47,080 nucleotides of DNA from DASXHZ01 sp036488085 (GTDB lineage: Bacteria; Acidobacteriota; Thermoanaerobaculia; Gp7-AA8): contig DASXHZ010000021.1 in NCBI GenBank assembly GCA_036488085.1, positions 1-47,080 on the forward strand. Direction: 5' to 3'. The translations under genes and the position numbers were made by a program. Below are positions 9,750 through 18,043 of this stretch, piece after piece (the stretch's first letter is position 1; every line of letters starts with the position of its first letter). The notes under the pieces were generated by a model, which saw nothing but the letters and a program-made list of their open reading frames with translations, did not search any database and was not told where the DNA came from.

Positions 9750-9833
9750 GGTAACTCATTATTCGTTACTCGATATTCGGGAAGCCGGGTAGCGTGGGTC
9801 AGGTTCGCCCCGACTAACGAATAACGAATAACC
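9750..9833. repeat. Imperfect inverted repeat with TTATTCGTTA core
   Basis: The left arm (9750-9772) and the right arm (9811-9833) are inverted copies of 23 nt, about 19 of which match. Both contain TTATTCGTTA or its complement. A related element occurs at 19298-19345. It fills the space between tRNA-Leu and the S8 protease gene and could form a long stem. No protein is supported in this interval. Confidence 0.6.
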
Positions 9834-9879
9834 GCCTCCGGCTTCAGCGTTGCAAGGCGCGAATCCGTATCACCATACA

Positions 9880-12405
9880 ATGCCTCTACCCATGCTCCGT
9901 TCACTCATCTTCGCCGCCGCCCTCCTCCCCCTGACGGTCGTCGCCGCCGAGCGTCACGTGATCGTGACCCCGTCCCACGCGCTGACCGATACCGATCGCG
10001 CCGCGCTTGCAGCAGAAGGCATCCACCTCCAGCGCGCCGTGACCCGTGGCCGTTTCATCGCCACGGTCGACGCCGCTGCCCCGCTCGCAAACGACCCGCG
10101 CCTCGCGCGCGTGGAGCGACTGACCCTCGCGCAGAAAATCAACGCCAGCGCTTGGCGCGCGGCGGCGCATGAGAGGCCCTTCGCCGGAATGAAGGTCCTG
10201 TTCCATGCCGACGTACCGTTCTCCGAGGCGCGTAACGCGATCCTCGCCGCCGGTGGTGAGCTCGATGACCCGTTGACCCTCGGTTATGAGCCGCTCAATG
10301 GCGTCGCGGCGCACATCCCGGCGAGCGCGCTACAGACGCTGGCATCCGATGAACGCGTTTTCGTCGTCTACGGGCAACGCCACCTCAAGACACATCTCGA
10401 AAATGCCTCCGCCGCGGCGCTCTCACAGGTGAACACCGTCCAGGCGGCGCCGTATAACCTGACCGGCGACGGGATCGTCCTGGCGAACTTCGAGTTCGCT
10501 CCTCTCGACGTCACTCACGTCGAGTTCGGCGGCCGGGCGACCGTCGAATTCACCTGCGGCAGCAGCGATGCCGACTGCAAGGACACCGACAACAAGCAGC
10601 ACATCACGCATACCTCCGGCACGATGATCGCCTCGGGCGTCAACCCGAATGCGAAGGGGATGGCGCCGAAGGCGACGCTGCACGAGTTCCGCGCAGACAA
10701 AGGCAATTGGCTGACGCAGAAAGACAGCGGACTCTCGGGCGTCGGCGCGACGGCCGACAGCAACTCATGGGGTTACACCCTCGGGTGGATCCTGTGCACG
10801 CCGAATCCTGGCGGTACTTGCTCGCAGACGTGGGAGTGGATCACCGATTCCGAGGACCTCATCGGCGGATATACCGGCGATCTGAACGCCGTCCTCGATC
10901 ACGTTGCGTTCACGAGTGGTGCGCTCGGCATCTACGCTTCCGGGAATGAGGCGCAGGTCGTGGGGCCGACGTCCGCGCCCTATGCGCATGTCCACGTCGA
11001 TCAGGACGATCCGAGCTTCGGTCCGACAACCGCCGTGTATTGCGTTTCGGCGAACGGCTCGGGGACGGACTGTTCGGCGCCATGCAAGACTGGCAATGAT
11101 CCGTGGGGCGATCCCTACTGCGAGGCTTCGCTGCATCCGAATCACGCCGCGTCGGGCGACAACCCGGGAGGGTCGGTCAACTGGCTCGCGAGCGGAAAGA
11201 ACATCATGGCTGTCGGCGCCGTGTCGCAGTCGAAAACGATTGCGTCGTTCAGTTCGCGTGGTCCCGCAAAAGACGGGCGCGTGAAGCCCGACATCGTTGC
11301 CAAGGGACAGTCCCTCTTCTCCAGCGTGTACACGGGGACAGCCTGGGACGTCGCTCACGGATGCCCCGCGGTGAACGTCGCGAGCTACGGCTGTGCGCAG
11401 GGAACGTCGATGTCGACGCCCGTGGTCACTGGCACCATGGCGCTGTTCGCCGAGCAGTGGAAGAAGAGCAACAACGGGGCGCGGGCGCTGCCACTGACGC
11501 TGAAAGCGCTCGCAATTGCGGGCGCCGAGGATCTCGGAAATCCGGGGCCTGATTACACGTATGGCTTCGGATTCCTCAATGCGAAGAACTCCGTCGACCT
11601 GGTCATCGCCGACAACGGCCAGGGGAAGCGCATCAAGATCGACAACGCGACAACCGGCTCGGCCTTCGACTATCCGATCACGCTCGCTTCTTCGCAGGAC
11701 ATGCGCGTGGTGCTGTCGTGGTTCGATCCCGAGGTACTTCCGCTCGGTGTCGAAGAGGTTGCAGGTAAGACGCTCGTCAACGATCTCGACGTGAAGATCG
11801 TCGGGCCCGGCGGCTCGACGACGTTTCCGTACGTGCTCGATGCGACGCATCCGGGCAACAACGCCACGCAGGGCGTCAATACGGTCGACAACACGGAGGA
11901 AGTCGAGATCAAGGGAGCGCTGGCCGGGACGTATCATGTCCTCGTGAGCGGAACGAACATCCCGCAGGGACCGACGCAGTTCGTCGTCATTTCCAACGCC
12001 GACTTCAGCGTCGTGCCGCACTGCGTCGATCCGACCGAGCCGAACGAGACGGCCGCGACCGCGTACGCGTTGCCGGATAACGTCGACGTGACCGCGCAGA
12101 TCTGCCCGGCCACGGACCTCGATTATTTCGCCTTCCGGTCGACGACCTCAGGCTCGGTGCTGGTCACGGTGACGTCGGTCGACTCGCCGCTCAAGGCGAC
12201 ATTGATCACGAACGGCGCCTCCGGCGCTCCGATCTCGATTGCCGCCGGGAGCACAAATTCAATCAGCGTGACCGCTCCCTCGGGATCGACGACATATCAG
12301 GTCCTCGTGGAAGCGAACGGAAACCTCGGCGCGACCGGCACTTACAGGATCAACGCGAAGTATCCGGTGGCGACGGGACCGAGGCATCGGGCGGCGAAGC
12401 CGTAG
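9880..12405 (+). CDS. Secreted subtilisin-like (S8) serine protease with PPC domain
   Basis: This protein of 841 residues starts with a signal peptide (hydrophobic LIFAAALLPLTVVAA). A propeptide-like segment runs to about residue 185. The catalytic domain shows HITHTSGTM (His241), the oxyanion segment IYASGNE, and GTSMSTPVV (Ser510). Where the catalytic Asp is expected, GIVLANFEFAPLD has Glu205. A beta-sandwich typical of S8 enzymes follows. The C-terminal part (about 720-830) resembles a bacterial pre-peptidase C-terminal (PPC) domain, with DYFAFRSTTSGSVLVTV. The ATG at 9880 was chosen, and ATG 9892 is equally good for the signal peptide; a TTG further upstream is unlikely. Its role would be extracellular protein degradation, as for the C25 protein upstream. 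Confidence 0.88.
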   Translation: MPLPMLRSLIFAAALLPLTVVAAERHVIVTPSHALTDTDRAALAAEGIHLQRAVTRGRFIATVDAAAPLANDPRLARVERLTLAQKINASAWRAAAHERPFAGMKVLFHADVPFSEARNAILAAGGELDDPLTLGYEPLNGVAAHIPASALQTLASDERVFVVYGQRHLKTHLENASAAALSQVNTVQAAPYNLTGDGIVLANFEFAPLDVTHVEFGGRATVEFTCGSSDADCKDTDNKQHITHTSGTMIASGVNPNAKGMAPKATLHEFRADKGNWLTQKDSGLSGVGATADSNSWGYTLGWILCTPNPGGTCSQTWEWITDSEDLIGGYTGDLNAVLDHVAFTSGALGIYASGNEAQVVGPTSAPYAHVHVDQDDPSFGPTTAVYCVSANGSGTDCSAPCKTGNDPWGDPYCEASLHPNHAASGDNPGGSVNWLASGKNIMAVGAVSQSKTIASFSSRGPAKDGRVKPDIVAKGQSLFSSVYTGTAWDVAHGCPAVNVASYGCAQGTSMSTPVVTGTMALFAEQWKKSNNGARALPLTLKALAIAGAEDLGNPGPDYTYGFGFLNAKNSVDLVIADNGQGKRIKIDNATTGSAFDYPITLASSQDMRVVLSWFDPEVLPLGVEEVAGKTLVNDLDVKIVGPGGSTTFPYVLDATHPGNNATQGVNTVDNTEEVEIKGALAGTYHVLVSGTNIPQGPTQFVVISNADFSVVPHCVDPTEPNETAATAYALPDNVDVTAQICPATDLDYFAFRSTTSGSVLVTVTSVDSPLKATLITNGASGAPISIAAGSTNSISVTAPSGSTTYQVLVEANGNLGATGTYRINAKYPVATGPRHRAAKP

Positions 12406-12423
12406 CGCATAGAATCGCCGTCC

Positions 12424-13209
12424 ATGCCTCATCGCACGCTGATCGTCAGCGAAGAGAACGCCATCCTCTCGGTGACGTTGAATCGTCCCGACGTTCACAA
12501 TGCCTTCAATGACGAGTTGATCGCCGAGGCGATCGAGGTGTTCGGCGGCATTGATGCGTCGACACACCTCCGCGCCGTCGTTCTTCGCAGCGGCGGCGCG
12601 AACTTCTGCGCCGGCGCCGATCTGAACTGGATGTCGCGCATGGTCTCGTACACGCGCGAGCAGAACATTCACGACTCTGCGCTGCTCGCGAAGATGTACG
12701 CGCTCATCAACGAGTGTCCGATTCCGGTGATCGGGCGGATTCAGGGCGCCGCGATCGGCGGCGGCGTTGGGCTGGTCGCCGTCTGCGACATCGCGATCGC
12801 CTTGCGCGCATCGAAGTTCGGACTCTCCGAGGTGAAGCTCGGCATCCTGCCGGCCGTGATCTCGCCGTACGTGATCGGCAAGATCGGCGCGTCGCATGCG
12901 CGGGCGGTGTTCCTGACCGGCGAGCGCTTCGACGGTGAGCGCGCTCTGCGGGTCGGCCTCGTCCATCGACTCGTCGACGACGAAGCGGCACTCGACGCGG
13001 CGATCGCCGACACCCTGACGCAACTCGCGAGCTCCGGTCCCGAGGCCGTCAAGGCGTGCAAGAAGCTGATCGCATTCGTCTCCACGAACGAGCTCGCGGA
13101 GAGCATTCCGTACACGATCGAGGCGATCGCGGAGCGACGCGTGAGCGAAGAGGGACAGGCCGGCATGCAGGCGTTTCTGAAGAAGACAAAGGCGCCCTGG
13201 ATCGAATGA
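12424..13209 (+). CDS. Crotonase family protein, methylglutaconyl-CoA hydratase-like
   Basis: This 261-residue crotonase differs from the one at 175-951. The oxyanion motif NFCAGADLNWM and the second catalytic Glu in LSEVKLGILPAVISPYVIG are present. The first Glu position is replaced, as AIGGGVGLVAVCD reads Gly there. The LGILPAVISPYV segment is typical of methylglutaconyl-CoA or isohexenylglutaconyl-CoA hydratases rather than classic short-chain hydratases. It begins 18 nt after the S8 protease gene. Its last codons overlap the biotin carboxylase start by ATGA, which suggests translational coupling. A role in leucine or isovalerate breakdown is an inference from subfamily motif and neighbour. 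Confidence 0.82.
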   Translation: MPHRTLIVSEENAILSVTLNRPDVHNAFNDELIAEAIEVFGGIDASTHLRAVVLRSGGANFCAGADLNWMSRMVSYTREQNIHDSALLAKMYALINECPIPVIGRIQGAAIGGGVGLVAVCDIAIALRASKFGLSEVKLGILPAVISPYVIGKIGASHARAVFLTGERFDGERALRVGLVHRLVDDEAALDAAIADTLTQLASSGPEAVKACKKLIAFVSTNELAESIPYTIEAIAERRVSEEGQAGMQAFLKKTKAPWIE

Positions 13210-14678
13210 CGGATCGCGTGATCGACCGGGTAATCGTTCCGAACCGCGGTGAGATCGCGGTGCGGATCGCTCGGGGTTGCCGCGAGATGGGCATCACGTC
13301 GATCCTCGCGTACTCCGACCTCGACGACACGTCGTTTACTCGACGTTTTTTCGACGAGACGGTATCCCTGGGCGAGTCGTACCTCGACGTCGCTAGTGTC
13401 ATCGATGCGGCACGGCGCGCTCGCGCCGATGCGCTCCATCCCGGCTACGGTTTCCTCTCCGAACGCGCCGAGCTCGCGGCCGCGTGTGAAGAGCAAGGGA
13501 TCACGTTCATCGGTCCGAAGTCGGACTCGATTGCCGCGATGGGCTCGAAGGCCGAGTCACGCCATCTGATGCAGCGCCTCGACGTCCCGGTCGTTCCAGG
13601 TTACGACGGAGAGGATCAGTCGTTCGAAACGCTCGCCGCCGAGGGGAAGCGGATCGGCTTTCCGCTGCTCGTGAAGGCGAGTGCGGGCGGCGGCGGGAAG
13701 GGGATGAAGGTCGTCCGCAACGACGGCGAGCTTCAGCCGCAGATCGATTCGGCGCGCCGCGAGGCGATCAAAGCATTCGGCGATGGACGTCTGCTCCTCG
13801 AGCGGTACATCGAGCAGCCCCGCCACGTCGAGTTCCAGATCTTCGGCGACGGCCGCGGCAACGTGCTGCACCTCTTCGAGCGTGACTGTTCGATTCAACG
13901 CAGGCACCAGAAGGTGGTGGAGGAGTCGCCCGCACCGAGGTACAGCGACGAGCTGCGGCAGAGGATGGCGCAAGCGGCGATCGCGGCGGCGCAGGGCGTC
14001 GATTACCGCAACGCCGGCACGGTGGAGTTCATCGTGACGCCGGACGGCGAGTTCTACTTCCTCGAAATGAACACGAGGCTGCAGGTCGAGCACCCGGTGA
14101 CGGAGCTGGTCACCGGAACGGATCTCGTTCGCTCGCAGATCGAGGTCGCACGCGGCAACGACTTGCCCTGGACGCAGCAGCAACTCGCGCAGCGCGGCCA
14201 CGCGATCGAGGTCCGGGTGTACGCCGAGGATCCCGACGATCGTTTCTTGCCGCAGAGCGGGAGGATTGCGGTGTATCGCGAGCCTTCGGGGCCGGGCGTC
14301 CGCGTCGATGCGGGCGTGACGGAGGGGAGCACGATCGGCGTCAGGTTCGATCCGATGCTCGCGAAGCTGATTGCGTATGGCGAGACGCGGGACGCCGCGA
14401 TCGATCGCCTCGACCGCGCTCTCCGGAACTACGTCATCCTCGGCACGAAGACCAACGTCTCGTGGCTCCGACGCGTCATCACGCATCCTGCGTTCCGCGA
14501 CGGCCGCGTCTCGACGCGTTTCCTCGAAGAACACGACCTCACCCGAACGGTGCCCGATTACGTGCCGGAGATTGCGTCTGCCATCGCAGCCCGCGCCCGA
14601 CGTCCGGAAGGGCGGGCGGCGGGCGGCGCGCCGGTCGTGCCGAGCGTCTGGGATGTGCTGGGCGGGTGGGGACGGTAG
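13206..14678 (+). CDS. Biotin carboxylase (acyl-CoA carboxylase subunit)
   Basis: This 490-residue protein is an ATP-grasp biotin carboxylase that carboxylates biotin on a carrier protein for an acyl-CoA carboxylase. It shows the N-terminal VPNRGEIAVRIARGCREMG, the ATP-binding Gly-rich loop KASAGGGGKGMK, the biotin/bicarbonate-site EMNTRLQVEHPVTE, and the C-terminal domain DPMLAKLIAYG. The start is the ATG overlapping the upstream stop (ATGA at 13206-13209); any upstream extension would run inside the crotonase gene. It lacks a biotinyl carrier (BCCP) domain, and no BCCP or carboxyltransferase gene lies in the window, so these must be supplied from elsewhere. The pairing with a methylglutaconyl-CoA hydratase-like gene suggests methylcrotonyl-CoA carboxylation, but acetyl- or propionyl-CoA cannot be excluded. 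Confidence 0.9.
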   Translation: MTDRVIDRVIVPNRGEIAVRIARGCREMGITSILAYSDLDDTSFTRRFFDETVSLGESYLDVASVIDAARRARADALHPGYGFLSERAELAAACEEQGITFIGPKSDSIAAMGSKAESRHLMQRLDVPVVPGYDGEDQSFETLAAEGKRIGFPLLVKASAGGGGKGMKVVRNDGELQPQIDSARREAIKAFGDGRLLLERYIEQPRHVEFQIFGDGRGNVLHLFERDCSIQRRHQKVVEESPAPRYSDELRQRMAQAAIAAAQGVDYRNAGTVEFIVTPDGEFYFLEMNTRLQVEHPVTELVTGTDLVRSQIEVARGNDLPWTQQQLAQRGHAIEVRVYAEDPDDRFLPQSGRIAVYREPSGPGVRVDAGVTEGSTIGVRFDPMLAKLIAYGETRDAAIDRLDRALRNYVILGTKTNVSWLRRVITHPAFRDGRVSTRFLEEHDLTRTVPDYVPEIASAIAARARRPEGRAAGGAPVVPSVWDVLGGWGR

Positions 14679-15020
14679 TTAGGCGTCGTGATCACGACGC
14701 GCTTCGAGGTTTCTGAGGCTTCCGTCAATCTCAGAGAGGTGGCGGCGAATATCCGTGACGTCGTCGCGAGGCTCTTGCGAAAGACGATCGAATCGGGCCT
14801 CTAGCTAGGCGGTACATCGCTGTGTTGATCGAGTGATATTCCTGCCTGAGATCTCGAAGTTCGGCAACCATGCTGTCCATGGCAGTGCGAAGACTATCGT
14901 GGGTAGTGCGAACTTCTTCCCGGAACGCAGCCACCTTTTCATCGAGGGCGGTCCCGTTTCGACGACAGCATCGATGACGCGTCGAAACTGATCTCTCGTT
15001 TCCTCGTCCACTTTCATCAT
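14679..15020 (-). pseudogene. Frameshifted small coiled-coil protein gene
   Basis: Reading from ATG 15020, the frame gives MMKVDEETRDQFRRVIDAVV and then loses sense. A second frame continues logically from about 14955 (ALDEKVAAFREEVRTTHDSL and onward to NTAMYRLA). From 14804 the first frame resumes with LEARFDRLSQEPRDDVTDIR and ends at a TAA at 14679. All three parts are charged and heptad-like, as expected of one coiled-coil protein of about 112 residues. The lesions look like one missing base near 14955-14960 and a tandem CTAG duplication at 14801-14808 that also makes an in-frame TAG. The ATG overlaps the stop of the upstream permease (ATGA), so it is the last gene of the importer operon. 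It could be a decayed gene or an assembly error. Its function is unknown. Confidence 0.65.
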
Positions 15021-15856
15021 CCTACCTCGGCACTCTTGCCCAAAGCTTCGGGGGCGCGGACGCGGCCGGCGATACCGCAGAGGATGACCAGCGTGACGAC
15101 GTATGGGATCGCGAGGAGGAGGTGAAACTGGACGCCGCGGTTGGCGGCCTGTAGCGCGTATTGGAGCGCTGCGGCAGCGCCGAAGAGGGCGGTGCCGAGA
15201 AGGATGCCTTTCACTTTCCAGCGTCCGAAGATGACGATCGAGAGGGCGATGTAGCCGCGCCCCGCGGTCATGTTCTCGGCGAATCCGCTGGAGAGGGCGA
15301 GCGCGAGGTCGGCGCCGGCGACGCCCACGAGCAGCGCCTCGATTGCGAGCGCGGCCCAGCGATGGGCGTCCACGTTCAAGTTGGCGGCGCGGACGGCCTC
15401 CGGATTTTCGCCCGACGCGCGCAGGCGCAAGCCGAACGGCGTCAACCAGAGCATCCACGCGAGCGCGAACGGTACGAGAATCCAGGCGAAGAGCGCGATC
15501 TCGTTGCTCTCGACGTGCGGCACCGTACGCGTGAACACCTCGTTCAGCTCGCGGTAGGCGAAACCGGTCACACCGAGGGCGAGAAGGTTGATCGCAGTGC
15601 CGGTGACGATCTGATCGGCCCGGAGGTGAATGGCAAACCCGCCGAAGATCGCTGCGATCAACACGGCGCCGGCGATGCCTCCGGCGATTCCGATCGCGAT
15701 ACTGCCCGACAACTGCGCTGCGTAGACGGCCGTCATCGACGCGACGAGCATCATCCCTTCGATGCCGAGGTTGATCATCCCGGCGCGCTGCGCGACGAGC
15801 TCTCCCTCGACGGCGAGCAGCAACGGTATCGATGCGATCAGAGCGAGCTCAATCAC
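15017..15856 (-). CDS. ABC transporter permease, BMP-type (nucleoside/simple sugar) importer
   Basis: This 279-residue integral membrane protein belongs to the BPD_transp_2 group (YufQ/NupQ-like). The conserved motif GMINLGIEGMMLVASMTAVY lies near the N-terminus, and about eight hydrophobic segments follow. It pairs with the permease just upstream to form the channel of an importer. The start is GTG 15856, which overlaps the preceding gene by 8 nt; no ATG alternative keeps the conserved N-terminus. Its stop overlaps the start of the broken coiled-coil gene. Substrate inference (purine nucleosides or related compounds) rests on the BMP-family binding protein in the same operon. Confidence 0.9.
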   Translation of the reverse strand: MIELALIASIPLLLAVEGELVAQRAGMINLGIEGMMLVASMTAVYAAQLSGSIAIGIAGGIAGAVLIAAIFGGFAIHLRADQIVTGTAINLLALGVTGFAYRELNEVFTRTVPHVESNEIALFAWILVPFALAWMLWLTPFGLRLRASGENPEAVRAANLNVDAHRWAALAIEALLVGVAGADLALALSSGFAENMTAGRGYIALSIVIFGRWKVKGILLGTALFGAAAALQYALQAANRGVQFHLLLAIPYVVTLVILCGIAGRVRAPEALGKSAEVG

Positions 15857-16811
15857 GTGCGCGCATGCTCCCGAACATGATCAGGATGAGGATGACGAGC
15901 GCCTGGCCGAACGTCGCGACGGCCGACGAAATGTTCGCCGCACGCTGTAGTTCGCCGGCGCCGGTGACCAGCGCGCCGAAGAAGATCGCCGAGACGATGG
16001 TCGCCAGCGGATGGAGCTGCGCGAGGAGCGCGACTGCGATTCCCGAGTAGCCGTAGCCTGCCGCGAAGCGCTCGAACAGGCGGTGCGTGACGCCGAGGAG
16101 CTCGATTCCACCTGCGAGTCCGGCAGCAGCGCCGGAGAAGGCGAGGGCGCGTGCGATCTGGGCGTTCACATTCACGCCAGCGGTGCGGGCAGCGTTCGCG
16201 TTGTACCCGATGGCGCGAAGGCGAAGGCCTTCTTTCGTCCGATACATGAGCCACCAACTCGCGAATGCGGCGAGAAGGGCGAGGACGACTCCGGCGTGCA
16301 GATCTGTCGTCCCGACAACCGGCAACGCGACGGATGCGGCATCCGTTTGCGGGTACATGCGACTCGGCTCCTGCAGCGGACCGTTGACGCAGTACCCGAG
16401 GAGATGGATGGCGACGAAGTTCAACAGGATCGTCGTCAGCACCTCGGGCGCGTTACGCCAGATGCGGAGCAGCGAAGCGATCGATGCCCAGAGCGCACCG
16501 GCGACGACCGACGCAGTCAGCGCGGCGGCGATGCCATAACGCGAGACGACAAACGCCGCAAGTGCGCCGGCGATGAACTGTCCCTCGCCGCCGATGTTCC
16601 AGACGCCGGCGCGGAATGCGATGACGACCGCGAGGCCGGTCAGCAACAGCGGGATCGACTTGAGAACCGTTCCTTCGAGGGCGAACGTCGATCCGACCGA
16701 ACCGGCGACCAGGATCGACAACAGGTCGCGGTGGCCGGATACTGCGCCGACCGCGGCGAGCAGCGCCACGGAGATCGCGGCCGCCGCGATGCCGAAGGCG
16801 ATCCGCCTCAC
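15849..16811 (-). CDS. ABC transporter permease, BMP-type importer
   Basis: This 320-residue membrane protein is the YufP/NupP-like partner permease. The conserved segment FRAGVWNIGGEGQFIAGALA is the hallmark of this group. Multiple transmembrane helices are seen from the N-terminus (IAFGIAAAAISVALLAAVG) to the C-terminus. It starts with a GTG whose bases overlap the ATPase stop (GTGA at 16811-16808). It ends inside the start of the second permease. The tight overlaps point to coupled translation and equal subunit dosage. Confidence 0.9.
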   Translation of the reverse strand: MRRIAFGIAAAAISVALLAAVGAVSGHRDLLSILVAGSVGSTFALEGTVLKSIPLLLTGLAVVIAFRAGVWNIGGEGQFIAGALAAFVVSRYGIAAALTASVVAGALWASIASLLRIWRNAPEVLTTILLNFVAIHLLGYCVNGPLQEPSRMYPQTDAASVALPVVGTTDLHAGVVLALLAAFASWWLMYRTKEGLRLRAIGYNANAARTAGVNVNAQIARALAFSGAAAGLAGGIELLGVTHRLFERFAAGYGYSGIAVALLAQLHPLATIVSAIFFGALVTGAGELQRAANISSAVATFGQALVILILIMFGSMRARD

Positions 16812-18043
16812 TGCAATCCCGCCATCAGTTTCGCGACGCGCTCGGAGGCGAGGTCGGGCGTCATCCGGTCGCTCAGAACGCCGCGATAGATCACCTGAAT
16901 GAAATCGGCAAGCTCGAACGCTTCATCGAGATCGGAAGTGATGAGGACGACCTTCGCGCCGCGGGCGGCCGCTTCGCGGAGCTGCTCACGGACGAAACGG
17001 GTCGACTCGAGGTCGAGACCGCGCGTCGGCTCCGACGCGACGATGCGTTCGGGTTCGCCGTCCAGCTCCCGCGCGAGGATGACTTTCTGCTGGTTTCCGC
17101 CGGAGAGCGAGCCGGCTGGCTGATTCGCGCTCTGGGCGCGGATGGAGTACAGGTCGATCAACGCCGGAGTGCGGCGCAATGCGCCGCGCCAATCGTCGTG
17201 CGTGAGGGCGATGTTCTCGGCGACCGACATCTCGGCCACGATGCCGTCATGGGTCCGGTCCTCAGGGATGAAGCCGATGCGCGATCGCGGATAGGCGCGC
17301 AGGAACTGCTCTGCGAGCTCTCGCTGCCCGTTGCCGGCGACGCCGACAATCGCGAGGATTTCGCCGGAGCCCCTCACCCCTAACTCCTCTCCCCGCTGCG
17401 CGGCGCGAGGGGACGAAAGCATGAGCTGCGCGATTTCCTCGGCATCGAGAGACGGAGAATCGGCGACGACGGCGCCACGGCGCATGACGACGACGCGCGT
17501 GGCGACGGCGGTCACCTCACGGATCTTGTGCGTGATGAAGACGATTGCTGTCCCTCGGGCCGCCAGCGTCTGCATCACCTCGAACAGCTCTTCTGATTCG
17601 TACGGGGTGAGCACGGAAGTCGGCTCGTCGAGGATGAGCAGCGACGGCTCGCGAGCGATGGCTTTGATCAGCTCGAGTTTCGCCTTTTCGCCGACAGCGA
17701 GATCGCCGGCTCGCCGCTCGACGTTCTCCAGCGCGATGCCGGTCGACGCGATGAGACCCTCGGCATCCCGTGCCGCGGTGCGCGTCGCGAGCGCGAGGTT
17801 CTCCGCGATCGTGAAATCGTTCACCAGCATGAAGTGCTGATGGACGAAGCCGACGCGTCCCTCGAACTCGATCGTCCCGGTGTCCGCGGTCAGCTCGCCG
17901 GCGACGATTCGCGTCAGCGTCGTCTTTCCGGCGCCGTTCTCGCCAACCAGGCCGACGATCTCGCCGCCATGGATGGTCAGCGAGACATCGTCGACCGCGC
18001 GATTCGCGCCGAACGACCTGGACGCGTGCGAGATTCGAAGCAC
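16808..18043 (-). CDS. ABC transporter ATPase, two nucleotide-binding domains, unusually short
   Basis: This cytosolic ATPase energises the BMP-type importer. The first domain has Walker A GENGAGKTT, a degenerate signature (DLAVGEKAKLELIKA) and Walker B LLILDEPTSVLTPYE. The second has the family's degenerate Walker A (GVAGNGQREL), signature LSGGNQQKVILAREL and a SEPTRGLD Walker B region. At 411 residues it is about 90 shorter than the roughly 500 residues usual for RbsA/YufO-type ATPases. The loss is in the linker and the N-terminal part of the second domain. There, SSPRAAQRGEELGVRGSGE is encoded by a REP-like element (17370-17412). The start is GTG 18043, overlapping the stop of the lipoprotein gene (TAGTG). 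It is probably functional, since all second-domain catalytic motifs remain. Confidence 0.87.
   Translation of the reverse strand: MLRISHASRSFGANRAVDDVSLTIHGGEIVGLVGENGAGKTTLTRIVAGELTADTGTIEFEGRVGFVHQHFMLVNDFTIAENLALATRTAARDAEGLIASTGIALENVERRAGDLAVGEKAKLELIKAIAREPSLLILDEPTSVLTPYESEELFEVMQTLAARGTAIVFITHKIREVTAVATRVVVMRRGAVVADSPSLDAEEIAQLMLSSPRAAQRGEELGVRGSGEILAIVGVAGNGQRELAEQFLRAYPRSRIGFIPEDRTHDGIVAEMSVAENIALTHDDWRGALRRTPALIDLYSIRAQSANQPAGSLSGGNQQKVILARELDGEPERIVASEPTRGLDLESTRFVREQLREAAARGAKVVLITSDLDEAFELADFIQVIYRGVLSDRMTPDLASERVAKLMAGLQ
17370..17412. repeat. REP-like element inside the ABC ATPase gene
   Basis: The stretch begins CCCCTCACCCC and ends with CGCGAGGGG, the same outer-arm style as the repeats at 1-123 and 31317-31470. 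It is read in frame on the minus strand as Ser-Pro-Arg-Ala-Ala-Gln-Arg-Gly-Glu-Glu-Leu-Gly-Val-Arg-Gly between the two ATPase domains. This peptide has no equivalent in typical family members, which suggests the element was inserted or substituted there. Confidence 0.55.

Noticed and set aside
10765..12021. Minus-strand open frame of 418 codons opposite the S8 protease
   Set aside because: Composition is Arg-rich and motif-free; the plus-strand gene carries protease motifs, so this is a shadow.
14679..15020. Programmed frameshifting for the coiled-coil gene
   Set aside because: No slippery heptamer is present at either shift, and the second lesion is a simple CTAG duplication that places a stop codon; decay or sequencing error is simpler.
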